The notes under the pieces were generated by a model. It saw only the letters and a program-made list of their open reading frames with translations, had not been told where the DNA came from and did not search any database. A program made the translations under genes and the position numbers. A stretch of DNA of 64,000 nucleotides, from positions 62,001 to 126,000 of the forward strand of contig NZ_CDSE01000007.1 of the NCBI RefSeq assembly GCF_001373415.1. Reading direction: 5' to 3'. Origin of the DNA: Paenibacillus dakarensis. GTDB lineage: Bacteria; Bacillota; Bacilli; Paenibacillales; Paenibacillaceae. Below, in pieces: positions 21,048-30,724 of this stretch (positions are counted from its first letter, which is position 1; each line of letters opens with the position of its first letter).

Positions 21048-22403
21048 ATGAAAGAATTGAAGATACCGAAGCGTCTAACGACCGCTTTGGTAAACTCCTT
21101 GACAGCCGGGGTAGTTCCCCGGGTTGGACTTGAACATATCGCTGTCGGACGCAAGCCGGAGGTCGAAGCGATCCTGCGTGATATGGACAATATTGCGGAA
21201 GGTGGGGCAGCTTTTAAGCTGATTACCGGACGTTATGGAAGCGGCAAAAGCTTTCTGCTCCAGATTATACGCAACTATGCGATGGATCGGGATTTTGTCG
21301 TCGCGGACGCTGATTTATCGCCGGAACGGCGGCTTGTTGGCACGAAGGGACAAGGCCTTGCTACCTATCGCGAGCTGATGACGCATCTCTCGACACGTAC
21401 CCGCCCGGATGGCGGCGCGCTTGAGATGATTCTGCAGAAATGGATTGCTGCGATCCAGCAGCAGATTATGCAGGAGTCGGGCCTCCGGCCGGGAGACCCG
21501 GCGCTGAACGAGCAGGTGGAGCTTCGCATTTTCGAGGTGACGAACAATATGCAAAACTTCGTTCATGGATTCGACTTCGCCAAGGTGCTCGCCGTTTATT
21601 GGAACAGCTACAAGCTGGGTAATGATGACCGTAAACAGGCTGCACTGCGCTGGCTGCGAGGGGAATATCCGACCAAGACCGAGGCGCGTAAAGACCTTGG
21701 CGTTGGCGTTATTATCGACGATGACAGCTGGTACGACTATATCAAGCTGTGGTCGGAGTTTACGGCTGCCATCGGTTATAAAGGGCTGCTGTTATTTATT
21801 GACGAAGGGGTCAATCTGTACAAGATTACGAACTCCATCTCCCGTCAGAGCAATTACGAGAAGCTGCTGACCATGTTTAATGACACGATGCAGGGCAAGG
21901 CGGAGCACCTCGGCATCTTCATGGGCGGCACGCCACAGTTCGTAGAGGATGAGCGGCGGGGGTTGTTCAGTTATGATGCGCTGCGCTCCCGCCTGATTGA
22001 CGGCCGTTATGGAAGCAGCGGACTGAAGACGTATACCTCGCCGATTCTGAAGCTGGACATGCTCTCCCATGAGGAAATTCTCATTTTGCTGCAAAAGCTG
22101 CGGGATATTCATGCCCTGCACTTTCAATATGAGGCGAGCCTTACAGACGAGCAGCTGATCTCATTTATGCAGCTTGCCGTCTCGCGCCTGGGAGCAGAGG
22201 AGCTGCTGACAACCCGTGAGGTCGTTCGCGACTTTATGGATCTGCTGCACACGCTGCACCAGCACCCGGACACAAGCTTTGAACAGCTGCTGGGTGAGAT
22301 GGCGACCCAAGAACAGCCTGCGTCCAAGGACGGGGGCAATAAAGACAAAAAACCAGACGACACCGATGACATGGGCGACTTTCTGGCGGAGTTCGAGCTA
22401 TGA
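21048..22403 (+). CDS. DUF2791 P-loop ATPase (BrxD-like)
   Basis: 451-residue ATP-binding protein related to the BREX accessory ATPase BrxD (DUF2791). The start carries the family element GVVPRVGLEHIAVGR (residues 21-35). Walker A is GRYGSGKS (61-68) and Walker B LLLFIDEGVNL (about 245-255). The C-terminal 30 residues are low complexity and acidic. It lies 7 nt after the TerB gene and overlaps the helicase by 4 nt (ATGA), so it surely works with them. No BREX methylase, PglZ or BrxC gene is in the window. DNA binding or loading of the helicase is a plausible role, not shown. Confidence 0.82.
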   Translation: MKELKIPKRLTTALVNSLTAGVVPRVGLEHIAVGRKPEVEAILRDMDNIAEGGAAFKLITGRYGSGKSFLLQIIRNYAMDRDFVVADADLSPERRLVGTKGQGLATYRELMTHLSTRTRPDGGALEMILQKWIAAIQQQIMQESGLRPGDPALNEQVELRIFEVTNNMQNFVHGFDFAKVLAVYWNSYKLGNDDRKQAALRWLRGEYPTKTEARKDLGVGVIIDDDSWYDYIKLWSEFTAAIGYKGLLLFIDEGVNLYKITNSISRQSNYEKLLTMFNDTMQGKAEHLGIFMGGTPQFVEDERRGLFSYDALRSRLIDGRYGSSGLKTYTSPILKLDMLSHEEILILLQKLRDIHALHFQYEASLTDEQLISFMQLAVSRLGAEELLTTREVVRDFMDLLHTLHQHPDTSFEQLLGEMATQEQPASKDGGNKDKKPDDTDDMGDFLAEFEL

Positions 22404-24586
22404 ATGCGAACCCTTTTACCAGACTGGCGCCATTTATTCAGGAATTTATATACCGCAAACGATGGGACACACTCCGTGAAGCCCAGGTGGATGCCTGCCG
22501 GGTGCTGTTCGATACGCCAAACCACCTGCTGATTGCTTCCGGTACGGCATCGGGCAAGACTGAGGCTGCATTCTTCCCGGCACTTACCGAGTTATATGAG
22601 CGGCCTTCTTCCTCGGTCGGCATTCTGTATATCGGCCCGCTGAAGGCACTGATCAACGACCAGTTTGAGCGGATTCGGGAGCTGCTGCGGGAAGGGGAGG
22701 TCCCTGTCTGGCATTGGCACGGGGATGTAGCTCAAGCAGAAAAGACCAAGCTGATGCAAAAGCCCTCCGGCGTGCTTCAGATTACTCCGGAATCCTTAGA
22801 GGGCTTGCTTATGAACCGGCCGAATGCGATTCCCGCTCTGTTTCAGGACCTGAGATATGTGATCATCGATGAGGTTCACGCCTTTATGGGCGCAGACCGG
22901 GGAATCCAGGTGCTCAGCCAGCTGACACGGATCGAGCGAATGGCGTCCTGCTCACCGCGGCGGATCGGGCTATCCGCGACACTAAGCGACTATGAGACGG
23001 CAGCAGGCTGGCTTGCCGCCGGGACGCGGTATCCAGTTGAAGTGGTGTCGCCTGAGGGCGGCCGGAAGCTGCGGCTGAGTGTGGAGCACTTCTCCTTCCC
23101 CGATGCGCGGGATGAGAAGCAGGCCGAGCAGCTGGAGCTCGCACAGAAGGCGTACTATGATTTTGTATATGACCATACTCATCTGAAAAAAGCACTCGTC
23201 TTCACCAACTCCCGTTCCGACGCGGAGCTGACCACCCTGGAACTGCGGCGTATTGCCGCCAAGCGGCAGCAGCCCGATGTATTCCATGTTCATCATGGCA
23301 GTATTTCAGCGATGCTGCGCGAAGAGACGGAGGCAGCTCTGCGGAGCGGACCGGGTCCAGCGGTTGCTGCGGCAACGCTTACGCTTGAGCTTGGCATCGA
23401 CCTCGGAGAGCTGGAGCGGGTGATTCAGCTCGGAGCCCCTTACAGCTGCTCCAGCTTCGTACAGCGTCTTGGGCGTTCAGGCCGCCGTGGACAGGCATCG
23501 GAAATGATGTTCCTGTGTCCAGAGGAAGAGGATGAAGAAGCACAGCTGCCGGCGCGAATGCCGTGGACGCTGCTGCGGGCGATTGCGGTCATTGAGCTGT
23601 ATGTGCGTGAGAAATGGGTGGAGCCTTTAATGTTAAGGGAGAAGCCGATGGGGCTCTTGTATCATCAGACAATGAGCATTCTGAAAAGCATGGGGGAGGC
23701 AGAGCCGGCTGAGCTGGCCCGGGCGATCTTGACCCTTCCGGCTTTTCGGGGAATCACGCCTGATGAATACCGTATATTCCTGAACTATCTTCTGCAGACC
23801 GATCATATTCAGCGAACGGATGAGGGACCGCTTATTATCGGCCTTATGGGAGAGCGCATCGTGAACAATTTCCGCTTCTACGCGGTCTTTAAAGACGATG
23901 AGGAACATGTTGTGTACAACGGATCCGAAGAAATTGGTTCTATAACAACGGTGCCCCCGCCAGGCTACTGCTTCTCCCTTGCCGGCAAGCTGTGGAAGGT
24001 GGAGGAAGTGGATACGAAGCATAAGGCACTGTACGTGAAATCGGCCAGAGGCAAGGTCGATACCCTCTGGCTTGGAGCGGGGGGCGATGTACACACCCGT
24101 ATTGTTCGCAAAATGCGTGAGATTCTGGCAGACAGCACACTGTATCCTTACCTGGCTCCGGGTGCTGTGAACCGGCTGGAACGGGCGCGCCGCCTTGCTC
24201 GCGAGAGTGGACTCCTGAAGAGTGTCGTTATTCCCGCTGGGGGAGACTCGATGTTCATCCTGCCATGGGCGGGCAGCAAGCAGTTCCGCACCCTGGAGCG
24301 CATGCTTAAGCATAACCTGAGCAGCAAGCTGGCGCTGCGGTCGATCGTGCCGATGGAGCCGTATTATATGGTCGTAGCGGGCAAGACGGATGCGGATCAG
24401 CTCATGCATGAGATCATGTCAGAGCTGAATGCGTGTGAAGCAGCCGGGACCGAGACATTGCTGGATGCCGATGAAGCTCCTTATCTCGGCAAGTATGATG
24501 AATTCGTGGCTCCTGAATTAATCCGGAAAGCTTTTGCGGTGGATGGGCTGGATCTGGAAGGTCTGGCCGCAGCATTAAAGCATTAG
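22400..24586 (+). CDS. DEAD/DEAH-box SF2 helicase, Lhr/BrxHI-like
   Basis: 728-residue helicase. Motif I is ASGTASGKTEA (residues 46-56), motif II VIIDEVHAFMG, motif III GLSATLSDYE and motif VI QRLGRSGRRGQ, the last typical of the Lhr-like branch. The C-terminal 300 residues contain the accessory region seen in BrxHI/Lhr-type helicases (FRFYAVFKDDEEHVVYNG, VPPPGYCFSLAGKLWKVEEV). It is the third gene of the operon and is followed by a strong terminator. Base composition is more G/C-rich than the preceding small-gene region. Likely a DNA helicase in repair or defence. Confidence 0.88.
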   Translation: MNANPFTRLAPFIQEFIYRKRWDTLREAQVDACRVLFDTPNHLLIASGTASGKTEAAFFPALTELYERPSSSVGILYIGPLKALINDQFERIRELLREGEVPVWHWHGDVAQAEKTKLMQKPSGVLQITPESLEGLLMNRPNAIPALFQDLRYVIIDEVHAFMGADRGIQVLSQLTRIERMASCSPRRIGLSATLSDYETAAGWLAAGTRYPVEVVSPEGGRKLRLSVEHFSFPDARDEKQAEQLELAQKAYYDFVYDHTHLKKALVFTNSRSDAELTTLELRRIAAKRQQPDVFHVHHGSISAMLREETEAALRSGPGPAVAAATLTLELGIDLGELERVIQLGAPYSCSSFVQRLGRSGRRGQASEMMFLCPEEEDEEAQLPARMPWTLLRAIAVIELYVREKWVEPLMLREKPMGLLYHQTMSILKSMGEAEPAELARAILTLPAFRGITPDEYRIFLNYLLQTDHIQRTDEGPLIIGLMGERIVNNFRFYAVFKDDEEHVVYNGSEEIGSITTVPPPGYCFSLAGKLWKVEEVDTKHKALYVKSARGKVDTLWLGAGGDVHTRIVRKMREILADSTLYPYLAPGAVNRLERARRLARESGLLKSVVIPAGGDSMFILPWAGSKQFRTLERMLKHNLSSKLALRSIVPMEPYYMVVAGKTDADQLMHEIMSELNACEAAGTETLLDADEAPYLGKYDEFVAPELIRKAFAVDGLDLEGLAAALKH

Positions 24587-24629
24587 ATGGTAAAAATGTA
24601 ACTTAGAGCGCTTGAGAGTGGAGCACTTG

Positions 24630-24663
24630 GCATGTTGATCTCTAGAGATCAACATGCTTTTTT
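24630..24663 (+). terminator. Rho-independent terminator of the TerB/ATPase/helicase operon
   Basis: A perfect 28-bp palindrome (24630-24657; arms GCATGTTGATCTCT and its complement, no loop bases) followed by six T. Confidence 0.92.
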
Positions 24664-24836
24664 AATGCGCTTTAAGCCTTTGGCAGGACATGCTGAAGTC
24701 GGCTGCAAATCCTTGCCGGTCCTACTCTAAAGGGTATATTATTCAGCGAGAAAATGACCATTTACGATTGAAGCTGGCATAATTGGTTAAAAACTTAAGT
24801 GAGTTTAATGATTAAAATTATACAGAGGTGAAGATA

Positions 24837-26423
24837 GTGAAAGGTGAATTGCTGAAAAATCCGGTCTTTACCATTTCTGCGATCATTATTGCCGTTCTCG
24901 CTTTATTTGGAGCGATTATGCCAGAGGCATTCGGCAATGCTGCTTCGTATTTATTTAATTTTACGACCGTTAACTTTGGTTGGTTTTATCTGCTGTCTGT
25001 GTTTGTTATTATTATTTTTCTTATATGGGTAGCTGCGAGTAAATATGGCTCCATCCGTCTTGGCGGTGAGAAGGAAAAACCGGAGTATCCCTTTTTCACG
25101 TGGATTGGAATGCTGTTCTCGGCAGGTTTGGGGGTAGGACTCGTATTCTGGGGCGTTGCGGAGCCTATGAGTCACTACTTCTCGACTCCATTTGCAGGGG
25201 TTGAGACGCAGACTGTGGAATCCGCTCGTATTGCCATGGGGTATTCTTTCTTCCACTGGGGCATCAGTCAATGGGCTGTGTTCACACTGGTGGGTTTGGT
25301 TATCGCATTTTTTCAATTTCGCAAAAAAAGAGACGGCCTGGTATCCACAGCTCTTGAACCCATCGTAGGCAAAAAACCGGTTGTGAAGAACACGATTAAT
25401 ATATTGGCGATTGTCGCAACGGTAATGGGAATCGCAACCTCTATTGGTCTTGGTGTAATGCAGATGAGCGGCGGACTGAGCTCGGTTACAGGAATGGATA
25501 ACAGCAGATTTGTCCAGCTCGGTATCCTGGGGCTCATTTTTATTACCTATATGATTTCTTCAGGCACCGGATTGGATAAAGGAATTAAACATTTGAGTAA
25601 TCTGAACCTGGCACTCGCTTTAATTTTTCTGGTGTTTGTATTAACCATGGGGCCAACTGTATTCATTATGGAGACCTTCACGCTGGCACTTGGGGATTAT
25701 ATCACGAATTTCGTTCAATACAGCTTGCGCCTGCAGCCTTATGCAGCAGGAACCTGGGTAAGGGATTGGACTATTTTTTACTGGGCATGGGCAATCGCTT
25801 GGTCACCGTATGTCGGGGCATTTGTTGCGAGGGTGTCCAGAGGAAGAACGGTTCGGGAATTTATCGTGGGTGTGATGGTTGTCCCTCCGGTCATTGCATG
25901 TCTGTGGATCGCAGCGTTCGGGGGTACAGCGCTTTGGTTTGATATAAACGAAGCTGCAGGAATTGCGCAGGCTGTAAATGCAGATGTTACGTCAGCATTG
26001 TTCAAAATGTTTGAGCAGCTGCCGATGTCAACGGTGATGTCAGTCTTATCGATCCTGCTTATTCTAACCTTCCTGGTGACTTCAGCTGATTCTGCAACAT
26101 ATATTCTGTCGAGCATGACAACGAATGGAAATATAAACCCGCCGCTCATGGCCAAAATCGTATGGGGAACCTTGATGGCTGCCATAGCTGGCGTGCTGTT
26201 GTTCACTGGCGGACTTGAAGCGCTGCAGACAGCCTCGCTGATTGCAGCACTGCCATTTACAGTTTTGCTCCTGCTGCTAATTGTGGCCATGGCCAAGCTG
26301 TTAAGGCGCGAACCTATACCGATACGGGCAGCTGATCTAAAACGGTTCAAGCGTCTCGAAGAGGCTGCGAGTAAAGATAAGAATTCATCGTCCAGGATGT
26401 TTGTAGATATGGAACATAAATAG
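24837..26423 (+). CDS. BCCT family osmolyte transporter (glycine betaine/choline type)
   Basis: Sodium- or proton-coupled importer of compatible solutes with twelve predicted membrane helices. Family marks are FSAGLGVGLVFWGVAEP, GISQWAVF, and the substrate-site region FYWAWAIAWSPYVGAFVARV, followed by TSADSATYILSS. The C-terminus is short and charged, as in OpuD-type carriers. Of two in-frame GTG codons, 24837 is chosen since AGAGGTGAAG lies 5-7 nt before it; 24828 lies inside that site. The gene is monocistronic. Substrate cannot be fixed between glycine betaine, choline and carnitine. Confidence 0.92.
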   Translation: MKGELLKNPVFTISAIIIAVLALFGAIMPEAFGNAASYLFNFTTVNFGWFYLLSVFVIIIFLIWVAASKYGSIRLGGEKEKPEYPFFTWIGMLFSAGLGVGLVFWGVAEPMSHYFSTPFAGVETQTVESARIAMGYSFFHWGISQWAVFTLVGLVIAFFQFRKKRDGLVSTALEPIVGKKPVVKNTINILAIVATVMGIATSIGLGVMQMSGGLSSVTGMDNSRFVQLGILGLIFITYMISSGTGLDKGIKHLSNLNLALALIFLVFVLTMGPTVFIMETFTLALGDYITNFVQYSLRLQPYAAGTWVRDWTIFYWAWAIAWSPYVGAFVARVSRGRTVREFIVGVMVVPPVIACLWIAAFGGTALWFDINEAAGIAQAVNADVTSALFKMFEQLPMSTVMSVLSILLILTFLVTSADSATYILSSMTTNGNINPPLMAKIVWGTLMAAIAGVLLFTGGLEALQTASLIAALPFTVLLLLLIVAMAKLLRREPIPIRAADLKRFKRLEEAASKDKNSSSRMFVDMEHK

Positions 26424-26447
26424 CTTCACCCCAAATAGCCGATTAGG

Positions 26448-26486
26448 GAAAGAAGGACTCAGATCATGAGTTTTTCTTTCTTTTTT
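26448..26486 (+). terminator. Rho-independent terminator after the BCCT gene
   Basis: GAAAGA...ACTCA pairs imperfectly with TGAGT...TCTTTC around a short loop, followed by six T. Confidence 0.65.
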
Positions 26487-26499
26487 ATGTGTTTTGTTA

Positions 26500-26528
26500 T
26501 TGAAATGAAATTAGGGCGTTTATATACT
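26500..26528 (+). promoter_or_regulatory. SigA promoter of the ABC exporter operon
   Basis: TTGAAA (26500-26505), a 17-nt spacer and TATACT (26523-26528), 45 nt before the ABC ATPase start codon. Confidence 0.7.
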
Positions 26529-26573
26529 GTGTGAAAAGCGGCTGGACACTCACTCGTGAAGAGGGGATGAACA

Positions 26574-27299
26574 ATGAAAGATACGATAACGATTCAGGAC
26601 GTAAGTAAAAGCTTCGGCAAAAAAACAGTGCTTAAAGATATCTCTTTGGCGATCGAAGAGGGCCGTATTTATGGGTTTATTGGACCGTCCGGAGCCGGGA
26701 AAACCACCTTGGTGAAGATGATTGTCGGAATGGATGCCCCGGATCAAGGCTCTGTTCATGTATTAGGTGAAAAAATGCCAAGCTTACATATTTTGCGGCA
26801 GATTGGATACATGGCTCAATCCGATGCTTTATACACGGCACTTACGGGCAAGGAAAACCTGATATTTTTTGCATCCCTGTTTAAATTAAGCAAGGCAGAA
26901 CGTCAGAATCGAATGGCTTATGCTGCAGATCTTGTAAACTTGACGTCAGACCTTGATAAGAAGGTGTCAGCATATTCTGGCGGAATGAAACGCAGGCTGT
27001 CTCTTGCAATTGCCTTAATTCAAAACCCCCAAATTCTAATTCTCGATGAACCGACCGTAGGAATTGACCCGGAGCTCCGAATCAGCATTTGGAATGAATT
27101 ACTGCGATTAAAGCGGGAGGAAGGAAAAACGATTATTGTGACCACACACGTCATGGATGAAGCAGAGAAATGTGATCACATTTCCATGGTTCGGGATGGT
27201 GCGCTCATTGCGAATGGCACACCTGATCAATTGAAAGAGCAATACTCAGTTAACACCTTGGACGAAGTATTCTTAAAGGCAGGGAGGATAGTCCAATGA
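26574..27299 (+). CDS. ABC transporter ATP-binding protein (ABC-2/DrrA type)
   Basis: 241-residue ATPase with Walker A GPSGAGKTT (about 37-45), Q-loop YMAQSDALY, signature YSGGMKRR and Walker B ILILDEPTVGIDP, then the switch histidine in TTHVMDEAE. The glutamine-signature variant YSGGMKRR and the partner permease place it among the DrrA-like exporter ATPases, used for drugs, lipids or peptides. GAGGGGA lies before the ATG. The stop overlaps the permease ATG by 4 nt. Substrate unknown. Confidence 0.92.
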   Translation: MKDTITIQDVSKSFGKKTVLKDISLAIEEGRIYGFIGPSGAGKTTLVKMIVGMDAPDQGSVHVLGEKMPSLHILRQIGYMAQSDALYTALTGKENLIFFASLFKLSKAERQNRMAYAADLVNLTSDLDKKVSAYSGGMKRRLSLAIALIQNPQILILDEPTVGIDPELRISIWNELLRLKREEGKTIIVTTHVMDEAEKCDHISMVRDGALIANGTPDQLKEQYSVNTLDEVFLKAGRIVQ

Positions 27300-28375
27300 G
27301 AGTATTCGCGCTGATCAAACGAATTTTACTGCAGGTGGTGAGAGACAAACGCACATTAGCCCTGCTGTTCATTGCCCCTTTATTAATACTCACGCTGATG
27401 AATCTGGTGTTTAACGGAAACAAGGTGGACCCTGTTCTAGCTATTGAAGCTGGGAGCTCACAAATCACGGAAGCATTAAAAGACGCAGATATTGTAGTCG
27501 AAAATTATGAGCAGGTTACCGATCCAGAGGAATTTATCATCATGCATGATTTAGACGGTTTTTTACAGATCGAAGAAGATAAGGCAACATTAACGCTGCT
27601 TAATGATGATCCAGCCGTAGCTAAAAGTCTAGAAATGAAGGTAAGGCAAGTTGTCAGCAAACAAGCTCAACTACAGCTCATGGGTGCTCGTAATGAAGCA
27701 CAAGCTCAGGCCCAGGGAGAATTGCCTTCACAGGATACCATGCAGACAAATTATGTGTATGGAAGCAGTGAAACGGAGGCTTTTGATACGATTAGTCCTG
27801 TGCTGGTAGGCTTTTTTGTTTTCTTTTTCGTGTTCCTAATCTCGGGTATAGGTCTGCTAAATGAAAGAACAACGGGTACGCTGGAACGTCTGATGGCAAC
27901 CCCGATCCGAAGAGGGGAGATTGTTGCAGCTTATCTTATTGGTTACGGCCTATTAGCGCTGATTCAGACCGTTATTATTGTTCTCTATTCTATCAATGTG
28001 CTGGATATGGTCTTGGTGGGCTCCGTCTGGAACGTTATTTTAACCAATGTAATGATTGCTCTTGTCGCACTGTCACTCGGTATATTACTGTCTTCTTTTG
28101 CAAGCTCGGAGTTTCAAATGGTTCAGTTTATTCCGCTCGTTGTGGTTCCCCAGGTGTTCTTCTCCGGGATCTTCTCCATTGAAGGAATGGCTGACTGGCT
28201 GCAGGTATTCGCCAAGTTTATGCCTTTATATTACGGGGCTGATGCTTTAAGAGGAGTCATGTATAGAGGAGAAGGCTTACTCGACATCAGTACAGATTTA
28301 TATGTTTTATTAGCTTTTGCTGTTGTGTTTATCGTACTGAATCTGTTTGCGCTTAAAAAGTACCGTAAGCTTTAA
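27296..28375 (+). CDS. ABC-2 type transporter permease
   Basis: 359-residue membrane partner of the preceding ATPase. One hydrophobic helix at residues 17-38 is followed by a long external loop (about 40-170) and then five C-terminal helices, the usual ABC-2 exporter plan. The family segment GTLERLMATPIRRGEIV is at about 195-211. The loop contains a Gln/Ala-rich stretch (NEAQAQAQGE). Export of a small molecule or peptide is likely; there is no neighbouring biosynthetic gene to name it. Confidence 0.9.
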   Translation: MRVFALIKRILLQVVRDKRTLALLFIAPLLILTLMNLVFNGNKVDPVLAIEAGSSQITEALKDADIVVENYEQVTDPEEFIIMHDLDGFLQIEEDKATLTLLNDDPAVAKSLEMKVRQVVSKQAQLQLMGARNEAQAQAQGELPSQDTMQTNYVYGSSETEAFDTISPVLVGFFVFFFVFLISGIGLLNERTTGTLERLMATPIRRGEIVAAYLIGYGLLALIQTVIIVLYSINVLDMVLVGSVWNVILTNVMIALVALSLGILLSSFASSEFQMVQFIPLVVVPQVFFSGIFSIEGMADWLQVFAKFMPLYYGADALRGVMYRGEGLLDISTDLYVLLAFAVVFIVLNLFALKKYRKL

Positions 28376-28510
28376 GAAAAAATGAATAACTTGGTGCTCA
28401 TAATACCTGGTTTAGTGTATAGTTTGATTATCATAGAAATGGAAGAAGAGGCGAAGCTGGCACTTAGACAGCCAACGTTCGCTGCCACTATTTAACTGAG
28501 GTGAGAAGAG

Positions 28511-29206
28511 ATGAGTCCAGTTGAGAAGAGAAAACAGGAGTTAGAGCGTATTATTTTTGTGGGTCGTACTTATGAGGAATATATTCAGATGTTTGATCTG
28601 GAACAACATGAGCTGGAGGGAAGGCGCATCCTAGATTGTCCGGGCGGGGCGTGTTCATTCACTGCTGTTGGAAATATGCAGGGACTGGATATTACGGCAT
28701 GTGATATGGCGTAGGATCACCCGGCGGATGAGCTGGAGCGAAAAGGGATGCAGGATACCTTACATGCCATGGAAATGATGGAGAATGCAAAGGACCGTTA
28801 TCGCTGGGATTTTTATGAGAATGTGCAGGGATTGGGGAAGCATCGGTATCAAGCGCTTCATGATTGTGTGAAGGATATGAGGGAGAGACCTGAACGTTAT
28901 ATTCCGGCGATGCTGCCGGATCTTCCTTTTGATGATGGGCAGTTTGATCTGGTCTTATCCGCGCATTTTTTGTTTATGTATGGTGATCGTTTGAGTTATG
29001 AATTTCATCTTAGGACGATTCGAGAGCTGCTCCGTGTAACGTCGGATGAACTTCGCATATTCCCGTTAGTGGATCTGACGGGGACACGTTATGAGCATCT
29101 GGATCGGTTGCTGGCTGAATTGCAGAGCGAGGGCTTAGAGATAGAGGAGCACATTGTTCCTTATGAATTCCTGCGTAACGCAAACTCTATGCTATGCATA
29201 CGGTAG
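28511..29206 (+). pseudogene. SAM-dependent methyltransferase interrupted by an in-frame TAG
   Basis: GAGGTGAGAAGAG precedes an ATG and the frame reads ILDCPGGACSFTAVG, a class I methyltransferase motif I, then CDMA and TAG at 28712-28714. The same frame continues directly with DHPADELERKGM and on through LPFDDGQFDLVLSAHFLFMY (motif IV region) and RTIRELLRV to a natural stop at 29204-29206. No frameshift is needed: one base change (probably TAT or TAC to TAG) separates it from a 231-residue intact protein. Possible explanations are a recent nonsense mutation, a sequencing error or stop readthrough. An internal ATG at 28748 could give only a fragment lacking the SAM-binding loop. Confidence 0.85.
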
Positions 29207-29228
29207 AGATAGCAAATTTTACATTAGA

Positions 29229-29270
29229 AAAGGCATAAACCTTCGATAGATGAAGGTTTATGCCTTTTTT
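29229..29270. terminator. Bidirectional terminator between the methyltransferase and the deacetylase
   Basis: AAAGGCATAAACCTTC pairs with GAAGGTTTATGCCTTT around a 7-nt loop, with six T on the plus side and a T-rich end on the minus side, serving both convergent genes. Confidence 0.88.
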
Positions 29271-29281
29271 GCATAATGAAA

Positions 29282-30724
29282 TTATTGATGATAATAAGGG
29301 CCGTTTCCTTTAGACTTGTTTAGCGATAATAACTGAGATACCGTGACGAATTGATACCCTTGCTTTTTCAGTGATTTGAGCATTTGAGGCAGAGCGTCTG
29401 CCGTAGAACGGTGAATATCGTGCATGAGTATAATAGAGCCTGGTCTAACGTCCCGCATAACCACCTTATTCACGGCTTGGGCATTTCGGCTTTTCCAATC
29501 CAGGGAGTCGACGGACCATAAAATAATGGGTGTCTTCTGTTCTGTCGTAACTTTTTTGACTGCATCATTCATTGCGCCATAAGGCGGACGGAAGAGCGTA
29601 GGCTTTGCCCCGGTTGCTGCTTCGATCTGTTTCGATGCATCCGTGAGCTGTTTCCTTACTTCGTACAGGCTCATGTTCGCCAGATTCGGATGGCTTTTGG
29701 AGTGACTCCCGATTTCGTGCCCCGCTTCAGCAACCTTTTTGGCCAGATTCGGATAATACTCGACTTGTACACCCAGCATGAAGAAGGTAGCTTTGGCATC
29801 GTATTTTTCCAGTGTCTTCAAAACCCTTGGCGTTACCTTCGGATTTGGCCCGTCATCAAAGGTCAGAGCCACATATTTTCCTTTGGGATCGAGCGGGAGC
29901 TGTATGGGCTTCTTCTCTTCCGGTTCATCCTCAACCACATAAGATATATTCCATTTGGAGAATAGCTCCTTATTCAAGTAGGAATGCAGGGACTTCAGCG
30001 GAATGTTCACTTGGATGGTTCCGGCTGCACCTGCTGCAATTTCGTATTCATTGAAATATAGGGTGAAGACTTCGTTGTCAATGGACCATTTCCATTCAGA
30101 GGGGTTCTTCATTGATTTCTGAAGTTCTTCCTCCAATATATAGGGGATGACCTCTTCCTGTTTCTTCAGCTCTTTCTTTACGATCGATTGAATATGGTTA
30201 ACAGCTGTCTTGTCAGATACCATGATATCCGCTAATGTCAAAATTCTGTTCTCAGCTGTGTCGATATTAAACGTTTTAATCATCGTCTGTCCGTTAGCCC
30301 CATACGCAATTTGATAGGAGGTGAACACTAAGCTGTACAGATGGTCATTAATCTTATTCGTTTCTACGGTAAGATTCAGTTCAGCGCGTTGACCGCTATG
30401 AATCGTTTTTGATCCGGCTTCCACTTCAGCCAGGAAATTCTTCTCCTGCTCATTGATCCATGCCTGAATCGGAGTATTGATCTCTTTACTGTCAGCGAGC
30501 GGACTGCTGATTGTCGATATGTAATGCTTCGTATTTTTCGTCCGTGTTTCAATATTTAAACCAGGGTACGCACTGGGCGAGACTTCTACGGTTTCTACAT
30601 CACTGCTGTTTCCAGCTCTAGCATCCTGCACGATCAGATGGATTCCTAAAGTTCCGACAATAAGTACCATGCATCCGACCAGCCATACGGGCCACAGCGG
30701 TTTCTTCTTTCTGTTCACATCCAA
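29282..30724 (-). CDS. pdaC: PdaC-like membrane-anchored polysaccharide deacetylase
   Basis: 480 residues. One N-terminal membrane anchor (about 11-31), a DUF4163-like region (50-150), a DUF3298-like region (155-255), then a NodB deacetylase domain (282-467). All NodB motifs are intact: TFDDGP (288-293; Asp290, Asp291), HSKSH (His341, His345), RPPYG (379-383), SVDSLDW (Asp406) and LMHDIH (His435, His438). B. subtilis PdaC has the same order and N-deacetylates peptidoglycan MurNAc, giving lysozyme resistance; chitin oligomers are alternative substrates. The TTG start has AAGGAA upstream; a GTG two codons later is possible. The gene is monocistronic. The same DUF3298 module occurs in the secreted protein at 3824. 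Confidence 0.9.
   Translation of the reverse strand: MDVNRKKKPLWPVWLVGCMVLIVGTLGIHLIVQDARAGNSSDVETVEVSPSAYPGLNIETRTKNTKHYISTISSPLADSKEINTPIQAWINEQEKNFLAEVEAGSKTIHSGQRAELNLTVETNKINDHLYSLVFTSYQIAYGANGQTMIKTFNIDTAENRILTLADIMVSDKTAVNHIQSIVKKELKKQEEVIPYILEEELQKSMKNPSEWKWSIDNEVFTLYFNEYEIAAGAAGTIQVNIPLKSLHSYLNKELFSKWNISYVVEDEPEEKKPIQLPLDPKGKYVALTFDDGPNPKVTPRVLKTLEKYDAKATFFMLGVQVEYYPNLAKKVAEAGHEIGSHSKSHPNLANMSLYEVRKQLTDASKQIEAATGAKPTLFRPPYGAMNDAVKKVTTEQKTPIILWSVDSLDWKSRNAQAVNKVVMRDVRPGSIILMHDIHRSTADALPQMLKSLKKQGYQFVTVSQLLSLNKSKGNGPYYHQ

Noticed and set aside
19022..24586. Complete BREX system
   Set aside because: BrxD- and BrxHI-like genes are present, but no BrxC, PglX methylase, PglZ or BrxA/B is in the window, and TerB-N/C is not a BREX core part.
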